A stretch of 9,801 nt of DNA from Chlamydiota bacterium (GTDB lineage: Bacteria; Chlamydiota; Chlamydiia; Chlamydiales; Rhabdochlamydiaceae). Every line of letters begins with the position of its first letter. Positions within the stretch are counted from its first letter, which is position 1. The translations under genes were made by a program, and so were the position numbers. The notes under the pieces were generated by a model. That model saw only the letters and a program-made list of their open reading frames with translations. It did not search any database and was not told where the DNA came from. Positions 1-7,155 of the stretch are shown piece by piece. The stretch lies in NCBI GenBank assembly GCA_023269365.1, contig JAHFTN010000059.1, positions 1-9,801 of the forward strand, read 5' to 3'.

Positions 1-10
1 CCGCTAGAAA

Positions 11-38
11 AAAATCCCCTTGAAGATTGAGGGATTTT
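11..38. terminator. Terminator-like hairpin at window start
   Basis: AAAATCCC (11-18) pairs perfectly with GGGATTTT (31-38) around a 12-base loop. An A-run precedes it and T-rich sequence follows, so it could terminate in either direction. It is followed directly by a 14-bp perfect palindrome, CGAAAAATTTTTCG (40-53). It probably marks the end of a gene lying outside the window to the left, but no coding sequence for that gene is visible here. The stem is short, so the call is tentative. Confidence 0.4.
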
Positions 39-102
39 GCGAAAAATTTTTCGTAAACCCCCATTTTTTGGGCTTAAAAAATAAGCAATTTTTGTCCGGT
101 CT

Positions 103-284
103 CTCTGTACACGACATTTTTTTTCCTTCTGCGCCCTCTGCGTCTCAGCTCCTCTCTGCGCTGATGAAGTTTTTCCTTCTTAGTTTAAATGGAGCAATAT
201 TTAGACTCAGGCACAATTTCATCAGCGCAGAGAGGAGCTGAGACGCAGAGGGCGCAGAGGGGAAGAAAATTGTCGTGTACAGAG
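103..284. repeat. 182-base palindromic repeat of the CTCTGCG type
   Basis: Arms at 103-168 and 218-284 are inverted copies. The inner 41 bp (128-168 against 218-258) are identical, as are the outer 14 bp (CTCTGTACACGACA and its complement). Between them is a T/C-rich stretch with three mismatches and one bulged base. The centre folds further: 182-190 pairs with 199-207 around an 8-base loop. The arms carry repeated CTCTGCG units. In translation these give spurious peptides of the 'LCALCVSA' kind, which I recognise from mis-annotated repeats in many environmental bacterial genomes. Short open frames across it are therefore artefacts of the repeat and not genes. No transposase and no clear target-site duplication is visible, so it looks like a non-autonomous foldback or MITE-like unit. 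The promoter of alaS lies downstream of it. Confidence 0.8.
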
Positions 285-328
285 CCTGTCTCTGGGAAAT
301 CATATGCAACCTCCTTATTATAAAACAC

Positions 329-359
329 AACAGCTAACGGGAGCTGCTGTTCGTTTTTT
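329..359 (+). terminator. Terminator-like hairpin upstream of the alaS promoter
   Basis: AACAGC (329-334) pairs with GCTGTT (346-351). Two bases later there is a run of six T (354-359), the layout of an intrinsic terminator reading rightward. An alternative stem, CAGCT (331-335) with AGCTG (342-346), uses the same bases. Since it lies upstream of the promoter at 367-395, it would insulate alaS from transcription entering from the left and would not attenuate alaS itself. The stem is only 6 bp. Confidence 0.4.
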
Positions 360-366
360 AGCCGCT

Positions 367-395
367 TTGACATTTGAGCTCGAATATGCTAGATT
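367..395 (+). promoter_or_regulatory. Sigma70-type promoter for alaS-mfd
   Basis: A perfect -35 box TTGACA (367-372) is followed after exactly 17 bases by TAGATT (390-395), a four-of-six match to the -10 consensus. This predicts a transcript start near 402 and a leader of roughly 34 bases before the alaS ATG at 436. The promoter lies inside the upstream in-frame extension of the alaS reading frame (304-435), which argues that the extension is not translated. Confidence 0.65.
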
Positions 396-435
396 TTTTC
401 CCGTCTCATTTATTTTTCTCAAAGGGCCTCTTTTT

Positions 436-3054
436 ATGGACTCTCAACAGCTTCGCCGTCAATTTTTACAATTTTTTAAAACACAAGGGCACCTCATTGT
501 CCCCTCTTCCTCTGTTGTGCCGCATGAAGATCCCACCCTCTTGTTCATCAATGCGGGGATGAACCAGTTCAAAGATGTGTTTTTGGGCAAAAGCGTGCGC
601 GAGTACACGCGGGCGACGACTGCTCAAAAATGCATTCGCGTCGGGGGAAAACACAACGATTTAGACAATGTAGGCCATACTGCGCGCCACCTGACTTTTT
701 TTGAAATGCTGGGCAACTTCTCCTTTGGAGATTATTTTAAAAAAGAGGCGATCGCCTTTGCCTGGGAAGTGACAAATTCTATATTTGGATTCGATCCAGA
801 CAAGGTGTGGATCACGATCTTTCGAGAAGATGATGAGAGTTTTGAGCTGTGGAAACGCTGGGTACCTGAGCATAAAATTGTGCGGATGGATGAAAAAGAC
901 AATTTTTGGATGATGGGCGATACGGGTCCCTGTGGGCCTTGCTCAGAGCTCTACTTCGATCGAGGGACTGCCTTTGGTAGTGCGAAATCCCCTAAAGAAG
1001 ATGGGGAAGGAAATCGCTATATCGAGTTCTGGAATTTGGTCTTTATGCAATTTAACAAAGACTCTGGAGGGAAAATGCATCCCCTTCCTAAACCCTCCAT
1101 TGACACGGGAGCGGGGTTAGAGCGCGTCGCTGCCTTAAAACTTGGAGTCGATTCTGTATTTGGAACCGATCTGCTCCGCTCTCTTATCGCCCAAGTGGAA
1201 AAGGTCAGCGGGAAAAAGTACAATTCTCTTCTCGCCCCTGCTTATCACGTGATTGCCGACCACCTGCGCTCTTTAAGTTTTGCGATGGCAGATGGGGCAC
1301 AACCTAGCAATGTCGAGCGAGGCTATATTTTGCGCAAACTCTTGCGTCGCTCTGTGCGCTACGGGCGGATGTTGGGATTGCAAGAGCCTTTCTTAGCAAA
1401 GATATTGCCACGCCTTGTGGAGACGATGGGGCCTGATTATCCAGAGCTCGTTAGTGCTCAAGGGAGAATCGCAGAGGTGTTAACCCTCGAAGAGGAGAAT
1501 TTCATCCGCACTCTAAAAAAGGGGGGGGATATTTTAAATACGATCATTGAAAAAGCACAAAGTGGAACCTCTAAACAAATTACAGGAGAAGACGCCTTCA
1601 AACTCAAAGATACGTATGGATTGCCCTTAGAAGAGATTCTTCTCATCGCAAAAGACTGTAATTTACAAGTGAACCTCGATGCCTATACACTTCTTGAAGC
1701 GCAAGCTAAAGAGCTTTCCAAGCAGGCAAGGACGACACAATCGCAAGAGCTCGAGAAGAGCTTTTTTCAAGAACAAGGAAAAACACCGTGTACTTTTGTA
1801 GGGTTTGACACACTAGAAACACAAGCCATAGTAACGGAAATGGTTATGGGATCCACTTTTGTCAAAGAGATGCAAGAGGGACAGGAGGGGATTATTCTCC
1901 TTAATAAAACCCCTTTCTATGCAGAAAAAGGAGGACAGATGGGGGACACGGGAGTGTTAACTCATAAGGGAGCTCGATTTAAGGTGATAGGATGTGAAAG
2001 TCCTTTTCCTGGCGTCATTGCCCATAAAGGCATGCTCGAAATGGGGACTCTTCTGGTAGGAGAATCTGTATTGGCGCAAGTTGACACAGTGAAACGGCAA
2101 GAGATTGCCAATAACCACACGGCAACCCACCTTCTTCACTATGCCCTGCATCAGGTCTTAGGGCCTCACATTCGCCAGGCAGGGTCTTTAGTAGAAGACA
2201 AACGGCTCCGCTTTGATTTCAATCACCATAAAGCCCTCTCTGGAGAAGAGATTCGCCTTGTTGAACAGCTGGTCAATGCAAAAATCCGCGAAGGCACACC
2301 AGTCAAGACATACGAGCTCTCCTATGAAGAAGTGCAAAAACACCCTCACATCAAGCAATTTTTTGGAGACAAATATGGAGCCAAAGTGCGCGTTGTCGAC
2401 ATCGACTACTCGCAAGAGCTTTGCGGCGGAACCCATACGCATTCCGTATCGAGCATTGGATTTTTTAAAATTCTCAAAGAGTCGAGCATCGCAGCAGGGG
2501 TGCGTCGCATCGAAGCTGTGACGGGAAAAGAGGCAGAAGATCTCGTCTATGAGAAAGAAGCGTTATTAGAAAAAAGTGCAACCCTCCTCAAAGGGCCCCC
2601 GACACAACTCCCAGAAAAAATTCGGGGGCTTCTCGAAGAGAACAAACTTTTTTCTCAGGAGATAAAACAGCTCAAAAAAGCCTCCCTTAAGACCCTTAAG
2701 CAAGAGCTTTTTTCTAAAGAAGAAAAAATAGGGGGATTTGTTTTTATAGGCGCTCTAGTGTCTTTGGATCCAGAGCTCCTCTTGGAGCTAACAGAGCAAC
2801 TCCATGCTGAAAACCAGGTAGACATTACAGTGCTAGGCGCTCAAATAGGAGAGCGTTGTCAGCTGACTGTCCGCTTGTCCCCCTCTGCGCAACAAAAGGG
2901 GCTCTCTTCAGTAAAACTCATCCAGGTCATTGCGCCTTGCATCGAGGGAAGTGGGGGAGGCAAGGCCGATCGAGCTCAGGCAGGAGGAAAAAAACCACAA
3001 GGGCTACAAGAGGCCCTTATTCAGGCAAAACAATGGCTCTTCACCCAAATGTAG
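436..3054 (+). CDS. alaS: Alanine--tRNA ligase
   Basis: AlaS attaches alanine to tRNA-Ala in the cytoplasm and hydrolyses mischarged Ser- or Gly-tRNA-Ala. The 872-residue protein matches the usual bacterial length (about 875). The class II catalytic core is at the N-terminus: motif 1 around residues 87-110 (TFFEMLGNFSFGDYF), motif 2 around 157-175 (MGDTGPCGPCSELYFDRG), and motif 3 around 221-232 (SIDTGAGLERVA). The editing domain carries its zinc-site residues: His561 and His565 in NHTATH, and Cys663 and His667 in CGGTH. The C-Ala domain ends with the typical glycine-rich signature GGGKADRAQAGG (840-851). I chose ATG 436 because homology begins there (MDSQQLRRQFLQFF), AAAGGG lies 9 bases upstream (421-426), and the promoter at 367-395 excludes the in-frame ATG at 304. 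It is the first gene of an operon with mfd, which it overlaps by 22 bases. No missing residues were seen. Confidence 0.97.
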   Translation: MDSQQLRRQFLQFFKTQGHLIVPSSSVVPHEDPTLLFINAGMNQFKDVFLGKSVREYTRATTAQKCIRVGGKHNDLDNVGHTARHLTFFEMLGNFSFGDYFKKEAIAFAWEVTNSIFGFDPDKVWITIFREDDESFELWKRWVPEHKIVRMDEKDNFWMMGDTGPCGPCSELYFDRGTAFGSAKSPKEDGEGNRYIEFWNLVFMQFNKDSGGKMHPLPKPSIDTGAGLERVAALKLGVDSVFGTDLLRSLIAQVEKVSGKKYNSLLAPAYHVIADHLRSLSFAMADGAQPSNVERGYILRKLLRRSVRYGRMLGLQEPFLAKILPRLVETMGPDYPELVSAQGRIAEVLTLEEENFIRTLKKGGDILNTIIEKAQSGTSKQITGEDAFKLKDTYGLPLEEILLIAKDCNLQVNLDAYTLLEAQAKELSKQARTTQSQELEKSFFQEQGKTPCTFVGFDTLETQAIVTEMVMGSTFVKEMQEGQEGIILLNKTPFYAEKGGQMGDTGVLTHKGARFKVIGCESPFPGVIAHKGMLEMGTLLVGESVLAQVDTVKRQEIANNHTATHLLHYALHQVLGPHIRQAGSLVEDKRLRFDFNHHKALSGEEIRLVEQLVNAKIREGTPVKTYELSYEEVQKHPHIKQFFGDKYGAKVRVVDIDYSQELCGGTHTHSVSSIGFFKILKESSIAAGVRRIEAVTGKEAEDLVYEKEALLEKSATLLKGPPTQLPEKIRGLLEENKLFSQEIKQLKKASLKTLKQELFSKEEKIGGFVFIGALVSLDPELLLELTEQLHAENQVDITVLGAQIGERCQLTVRLSPSAQQKGLSSVKLIQVIAPCIEGSGGGKADRAQAGGKKPQGLQEALIQAKQWLFTQM

Positions 3055-6000
3055 CGCCTCTTGTCCAGGAGATGCTTGAAAAAGAAACAATTCTAGGAAC
3101 ACTGCCCCAGCTCATAGAGCAAGAAGCCTCTTTGCTCATCGAAGAGCTTTGGGAAGGGCCCAAAGCAGCGCTTATCGCCCTTCTCGCCAACTCCCTAGAC
3201 AAACACATTCTCGTCATCAGTGGGTCTGCAGAAGATCGCCTCTATGACGATGTGGGGTTTTTCTCACTGCCCTCCGTTCTAGATTTCCCCTCTTGGGAAA
3301 TCCTGCCTGGCGAAGAGATCGCGCCGAGTCCCGATCTTGTCGGCAAGCGGCTTCAAACTCTCCATACTCTTCTAGAAAAAAAAACGCCTCACGTAATTTT
3401 CGCTCCCCTGCAAGCGGTGTTGCAGAAGTTGCCTTTGCCCAAATTGCTACAATCTTCGATGCACACGTGGAAACGGGGGGACACCCTTTTTTTTACAACA
3501 CTTCCAGAACACCTCTCTGCACTCGGATACCGCAAGTGCCCCGTCGTTGTGGATAAAGGGGAATTTGCTGTGCGCGGTGGCATCATCGACCTCTTTCCTC
3601 TCTCTTCGACAGACCCTTACCGCCTCGAATTTTTTGGCGACACCCTAGAAGAGATCCGCACCTTTGATCCCATTTCACAAAAATCGATTGAAAAAGTGGA
3701 GTCTCTGTTTCTCCCTCCAGCAAATGAGCCCGTAAAACAAGAGTTAGGGTCTTTGCTTGATTATTTGGGTAAAAACACACTTGTAATTTTTAACGACCTT
3801 CTTGCTATTGAGGATAGATGGGTTGCTCTTAAGAGTTTGCCAGGCTCCAAAAGCCCCCTCTTTTCCTCCTTGGAAGATTTTTTTAAAAAGACAAAGAGCT
3901 TAAAAACTCTGTTTTGGACAAAAGAGAAAACAGAGGAGCTCTCCACTGTTCAGATAAAGAAAAAGTTGGGAAGAGCCTTTTACAGTGGAAAGACTCCTTT
4001 GCAGCCGTTAAACTTCGAGATTGCAGAGGTGTCTTTAGAGACAAAACGGTGGTTACATCCTTTTACCTTGATTTGTGATACCTTTTCTTTAAATGACAAC
4101 CAAGCAGCTGCCACGCCAGAAGAGTTGCTCCAAGGTCTTTCTGCTTTTACAAAAAGCCCCCTTACACTGCATTGCATCTACACGACAGAAGCAGAAAAAG
4201 AGACCTTTTTACACAAGTGCCTCTCTGCCGGGGTCTCACTGCCGGAAAAGACCCACCACCATTTAGGGTATCTCTCTTCTGGCTTTATGCTCGAGCAAGC
4301 TCAGCTCGCTCTTTTACCGATGACCGAGTTCAACCACCGTCTAAAACCTAGGCGGCAAAAATGGCGTAGCGCCCACCACACACCCGCTTCTGATTTTCAT
4401 GAGCTTAGTATCGGCGATGTGGTAGTTCATTACCACAGCGGGATTGGGAAATATCTGGGAGTAGAAAAACGACCCAACCATATCGGCACAGAAACAGAAT
4501 TTTTGGTTCTAGAATATTCAGATAGCGGCAAGCTCTTTGTTCCCGTTGCCCAATCCCATCTCGTAAGCCGTTACATCGGTTCCAAAGAAGAGGTGCCTGT
4601 GTTAAGCACTCTTGGCTCGACACGCTGGCAAAAGACGCGCAGCCTCGCGCAGACAGCGATCATCGGTTACGCAGATCAGCTCCTTAGGATGCATGCGCAA
4701 AGGAAAGTGCACGGCGGCTTTGCCGTCGAGCCCGACTCGAAAGAGATCCTTCTCTTTGAAGAGGATTTTCCCTTCACAGAAACGCAAGATCAGCTCAGTG
4801 CCATCCAGGCCATCAAAGAAGAGATGCAGTCGACAAAAGCGATGGACAGACTGATTTGCGGCGATGTTGGTTATGGAAAGACAGAAGTGGCTATGCGCGC
4901 TGCCTTCAAAGAAGTGGTTAATGGGAAAAAACAAGTCGCCGTCCTTGTTCCCACGACAGTCCTTGCCATGCAACACTACGAGACATTTTGTGCGCGCATG
5001 GCAAATTTCCCAATCCAGATCGGGATTTTATCCCGTTTTCGCTCCGCAAAAGAAAATAGGGAGACGCTTAAAAAGGTAGAAGAGGGCTCTTGCGATATCG
5101 TCATCGGCACGCACAGAATCTTGAGCAAAGATGTCAAATTTAAAGAGTTGGGCCTTCTTATCATCGATGAAGAACAGCGCTTTGGGGTGCGCGCGAAAGA
5201 ATACTTAAAAAACCTCAAAACGGGGGTCGATTGCCTCACTCTTTCTGCCACGCCGATCCCTCGCACCCTCTATCTTTCCCTTGTGGGAGCTAAAGAGATC
5301 TCCGTCATCAACACCCCCCCACAAGATCGCCTCCCGATAAAATCGATCATTGCACCAAGGGATCTTGCTCTTATCAAAAATGCGCTTCTGAGAGAGCTTT
5401 CGCGCGATGGACAAGCCTATTTCATTCACAACCGCGTAGAATCTATTTTTAGGGTTTCAGAAGAGATCCAGAAGATGCTTCCCGAAGCGCGTATTGTCAC
5501 GGGGCATGGCCAGATGTCAGCGCACGAGCTCGACACGGTTTTTCATGCCTTTAAAAGCGGCCAGGCCGATATCTTGGTCGCAACCACCATCATTGAAAAT
5601 GGGATCGACATCCCGAATGCCAACACGATCCTCATCGATCGAGCCGACACCTTTGGCCTTGCCGACCTCTATCAGATGCGCGGCCGCGTGGGCAGATGGA
5701 ACAGACCCTCCTTCGCCTACTTTCTCGTTCCCACACTCGAGCGGCTCTCTGATCTTACACGCAAAAGGCTCCACGCCCTTTCTGAGTCCTCAGGCTTTGG
5801 AGCCGGAATGAAAATTGCCATGCGCGATCTAGAAATCCGTGGCGCTGGAGACATTTTGGGGACACAGCAATCGGGTCAAATCTCTTCCATCGGATTTCAT
5901 CTCTACTGTAAACTCTTGAAAAAAACCATCGATGCCCTTAAGCAAGGCAAATCCCCTGCATTCACTGAGACAAAAATGGAATTTTCTTTTGAAGCTTCTC

Positions 6001-6353
6001 TTCCAGAGAGTTACATCAATGACAGCGCTTTGCGTATGGAGATCTACCACCGCTTGGGAGAAGCAGTTACCCTGCAAGAGGTCGATGCATTACTCGAGGA
6101 ACTTAAAGATCGGTTTGGCCCCATTCCGTCCCAGGCACTTTGGCTCTATCACCTCACGCGCCTGCGTCTTTTTGCCTCTTTCCACCACTTCACTCTACTC
6201 AGGTTTGACAAACTCACCTTCACAGCGGAAAAGCAAACAAAAACCCAGCTTGAAAAAAAAGTGTTCCCTCTCCCTCGCACGCAAAAGCCCGCTGAATTAG
6301 AAGCCCAGGTACGCGCCGTGCTGACACACCAGTTCTCTCTACACAATGGCTAA
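3033..6353 (+). CDS. mfd: Transcription-repair coupling factor Mfd
   Basis: Mfd is an ATP-driven DNA translocase that pushes RNA polymerase off lesions and recruits UvrA for strand-specific excision repair. With ATG 3033 it has 1106 residues (E. coli 1148). The N-terminal third is the UvrB-like module, including the FAVRGGIIDLFP segment. The RNA-polymerase-interaction domain starts near residue 460 (GDVVVHYHSGIGKY). The translocase has a Q-motif FPFTETQDQ (579-587), Walker A GDVGYGKT (610-617), DEEQ (712-715), the SATPIPRT motif III near 738-745, and QMRGRVGR (881-888). The TRG motif RGAGDILGTQQSG starts at 936. The start is set by homology; the last 22 bases of alaS overlap it and the ribosome site is weak (AGG about 8 bases upstream), which suggests translational coupling. 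ATG 3072, 13 codons later, is a possible alternative but has its AGGAG almost touching the ATG. The frame is open to 2856, but that part is alaS read in another frame. Confidence 0.97.
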   Translation: MALHPNVAPLVQEMLEKETILGTLPQLIEQEASLLIEELWEGPKAALIALLANSLDKHILVISGSAEDRLYDDVGFFSLPSVLDFPSWEILPGEEIAPSPDLVGKRLQTLHTLLEKKTPHVIFAPLQAVLQKLPLPKLLQSSMHTWKRGDTLFFTTLPEHLSALGYRKCPVVVDKGEFAVRGGIIDLFPLSSTDPYRLEFFGDTLEEIRTFDPISQKSIEKVESLFLPPANEPVKQELGSLLDYLGKNTLVIFNDLLAIEDRWVALKSLPGSKSPLFSSLEDFFKKTKSLKTLFWTKEKTEELSTVQIKKKLGRAFYSGKTPLQPLNFEIAEVSLETKRWLHPFTLICDTFSLNDNQAAATPEELLQGLSAFTKSPLTLHCIYTTEAEKETFLHKCLSAGVSLPEKTHHHLGYLSSGFMLEQAQLALLPMTEFNHRLKPRRQKWRSAHHTPASDFHELSIGDVVVHYHSGIGKYLGVEKRPNHIGTETEFLVLEYSDSGKLFVPVAQSHLVSRYIGSKEEVPVLSTLGSTRWQKTRSLAQTAIIGYADQLLRMHAQRKVHGGFAVEPDSKEILLFEEDFPFTETQDQLSAIQAIKEEMQSTKAMDRLICGDVGYGKTEVAMRAAFKEVVNGKKQVAVLVPTTVLAMQHYETFCARMANFPIQIGILSRFRSAKENRETLKKVEEGSCDIVIGTHRILSKDVKFKELGLLIIDEEQRFGVRAKEYLKNLKTGVDCLTLSATPIPRTLYLSLVGAKEISVINTPPQDRLPIKSIIAPRDLALIKNALLRELSRDGQAYFIHNRVESIFRVSEEIQKMLPEARIVTGHGQMSAHELDTVFHAFKSGQADILVATTIIENGIDIPNANTILIDRADTFGLADLYQMRGRVGRWNRPSFAYFLVPTLERLSDLTRKRLHALSESSGFGAGMKIAMRDLEIRGAGDILGTQQSGQISSIGFHLYCKLLKKTIDALKQGKSPAFTETKMEFSFEASLPESYINDSALRMEIYHRLGEAVTLQEVDALLEELKDRFGPIPSQALWLYHLTRLRLFASFHHFTLLRFDKLTFTAEKQTKTQLEKKVFPLPRTQKPAELEAQVRAVLTHQFSLHNG

Positions 6354-6362
6354 AGTTCAGTT

Positions 6363-6695
6363 CTAGCGATTGTTCCTAGCAAGGAGAGCAAAATAATAAA
6401 AGTATCTATCAAGATCTTCAAGCGTTGTCTTGTATTCTGTGCTCCCCAGAAGTGCGTCACAAAGAAGCTCTTTTACCCGAGTGAGTTCTTTAAGGCGCCC
6501 TCTCCAACGAATATCGCTTAAAGTCAGAGAAAATAACTCAAGTCCCCTCGCAATGGCGCCTTCAAATCGCTTTTCATCTCCACGAGCGCGCACTGCGCGG
6601 TGCACTTCGCTACCAATATTGGCAAGTTGTTCTGCGAGCGAAAGAGTAAACCATCTGCCTTCAGCAAGCGAGGGATGTTTAAAGGGAACTGTCAT
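6363..6695 (-). CDS. Small conserved protein of unknown function, partner of the DUF5674-like gene
   Basis: This encodes a 110-residue soluble protein with no signal peptide or membrane segment. It is rich in charged residues and predicted mostly helical from its pattern. I recognise the style of the sequence (WFTLSLAEQLANIGSEV near the start, LTLSDIRWRGRLKEL in the middle, LDRYFYYFALLAR at the end) from small hypothetical proteins of environmental and candidate-phylum bacteria, but I know no function and give none. The ATG lies in an ATGA overlap with the stop of the upstream DUF5674-like gene, and GGGGGA sits a few bases before it, so the two are very probably translated together. The gene converges on mfd with only 9 bases between stop codons. 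Paired small genes with this overlap are typical of toxin-antitoxin and similar modules; that is a hypothesis only. The reading frame is intact, and its composition resembles a normal expressed gene. Confidence 0.75.
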   Translation of the reverse strand: MTVPFKHPSLAEGRWFTLSLAEQLANIGSEVHRAVRARGDEKRFEGAIARGLELFSLTLSDIRWRGRLKELTRVKELLCDALLGSTEYKTTLEDLDRYFYYFALLARNNR

Positions 6696-7042
6696 GATTC
6701 CCCCACTAATTGGCTAATAATATCCTTAATTTTTTGACGAATTTGCGGATCGATTACATCTCGAGAACGGTTCCCTTGAGAAGGTCTAAGGTTAATCACT
6801 GAATCAAACTCAATGAAATCTTCCCCTGACTTATCAGGGTATAAGTTAATCCCCCATAAATTTTTCTGACAAGACCCCTGATCTAATAGGAAAGCCTCTT
6901 CATCTGAGTGTAATTCTCCTCCAATTGTCATAATGCCTTTTTCGACATCTACAACTGCTTTAATCAAATCCCCAAAGCGTTTCTTCGCTATTTCGCAAAG
7001 GGATGTTTTTGTAATCTGTTTTTCAATGAGGTCTATCGGCAT
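6692..7042 (-). CDS. DUF5674-like protein of unknown function
   Basis: The protein has 116 residues from ATG 7042. I match it from memory to the DUF5674 family. The recognisable features are RFGDLIKAVVDVEKGIM near the N-terminus, IGGELHSDEEA in the middle, then LWGINLYPDKSGEDFIEFDS and a strongly polar stretch INLRPSQGNRSRDV. The conserved His/Asp/Glu cluster and the Arg/Ser/Asn-rich stretch could form an active or nucleic-acid-binding site, but no activity is known to me. There is no signal peptide or membrane helix. ATG 7042 has AGGATGG about 8 bases upstream; an in-frame ATG at 7051 would add three residues, but its AGG abuts the start codon. It is the first gene of a two-gene unit, its TGA overlapping the next ATG by 4 bases. 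A hand count of 6721-6900 gives about 38% G+C, lower than central mfd, which would fit acquisition by transfer. Confidence 0.8.
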   Translation of the reverse strand: MPIDLIEKQITKTSLCEIAKKRFGDLIKAVVDVEKGIMTIGGELHSDEEAFLLDQGSCQKNLWGINLYPDKSGEDFIEFDSVINLRPSQGNRSRDVIDPQIRQKIKDIISQLVGES

Positions 7043-7071
7043 GAAAACCATCCTGTTATTTTTTAGTCCTA

Positions 7072-7155
7072 GGCTTTAGCCATTGGTAGAGGCAATTTCG
7101 CGTCTAAAGCCTCCTGACTCTAGACGCGAAATTGCCTCTACCGATGGCTAAAGCC
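7072..7155. repeat. Near-perfect palindrome between the DUF5674 module and amn
   Basis: Two 35-base arms (7072-7106 and 7121-7155) are inverted copies with one mismatch (T7084 opposite G7143), separated by a 14-base loop. The outer end of each arm reads GGCTTTAGCC or its complement. The right arm contains the last two codons and the stop codon (7148-7150) of amn. On the minus strand, the direction of amn transcription, the stem is followed by A-rich and not T-rich sequence, so it is not a classical intrinsic terminator, although a stem this stable may still protect or end the amn message. No transposase is present. It looks like a small palindromic repeat unit; I cannot tell from one copy whether it recurs in the genome. 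Confidence 0.85.

Noticed and set aside
145..373. Small open frames on both strands across the repeat, with peptides of the FFPSAPSASQLLSALM or LCALCVSA type
   Set aside because: They are translations of the CTCTGCG palindrome itself, appear on both strands because the arms are inverted copies, and have no ribosome sites.
1..435. A tRNA or T-box leader upstream of alaS
   Set aside because: No cloverleaf, no T-box consensus and no specifier-like stem could be found; the leader after the predicted transcript start is only about 34 bases.
2213..2521. A 102-residue + strand open frame inside alaS
   Set aside because: It overlaps the AlaS editing domain including the HxxxH and CGGTH motifs in the correct frame; this one is a shadow.
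2856..3032. Upstream extension of the mfd frame by 59 codons
   Set aside because: This stretch is the conserved C-terminal domain of alaS read in another frame. Mfd homology starts at about 3033.
4602..4976. A 124-residue minus-strand open frame inside mfd
   Set aside because: It is opposite the highly conserved translocase motifs of mfd, has no recognisable domain, and is the shadow of a coding strand.
6430..6717. A + strand open frame opposite the small module gene
   Set aside because: The minus-strand frame has the recognisable conserved protein and the ATGA coupling; this frame has neither.
7072..7155. Reading the palindrome as a simple intrinsic terminator or as a two-unit CRISPR remnant
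   Set aside because: There is no T-run after the stem in the amn direction. There are also no regularly spaced direct repeats with unique spacers; the arms are inverted copies.
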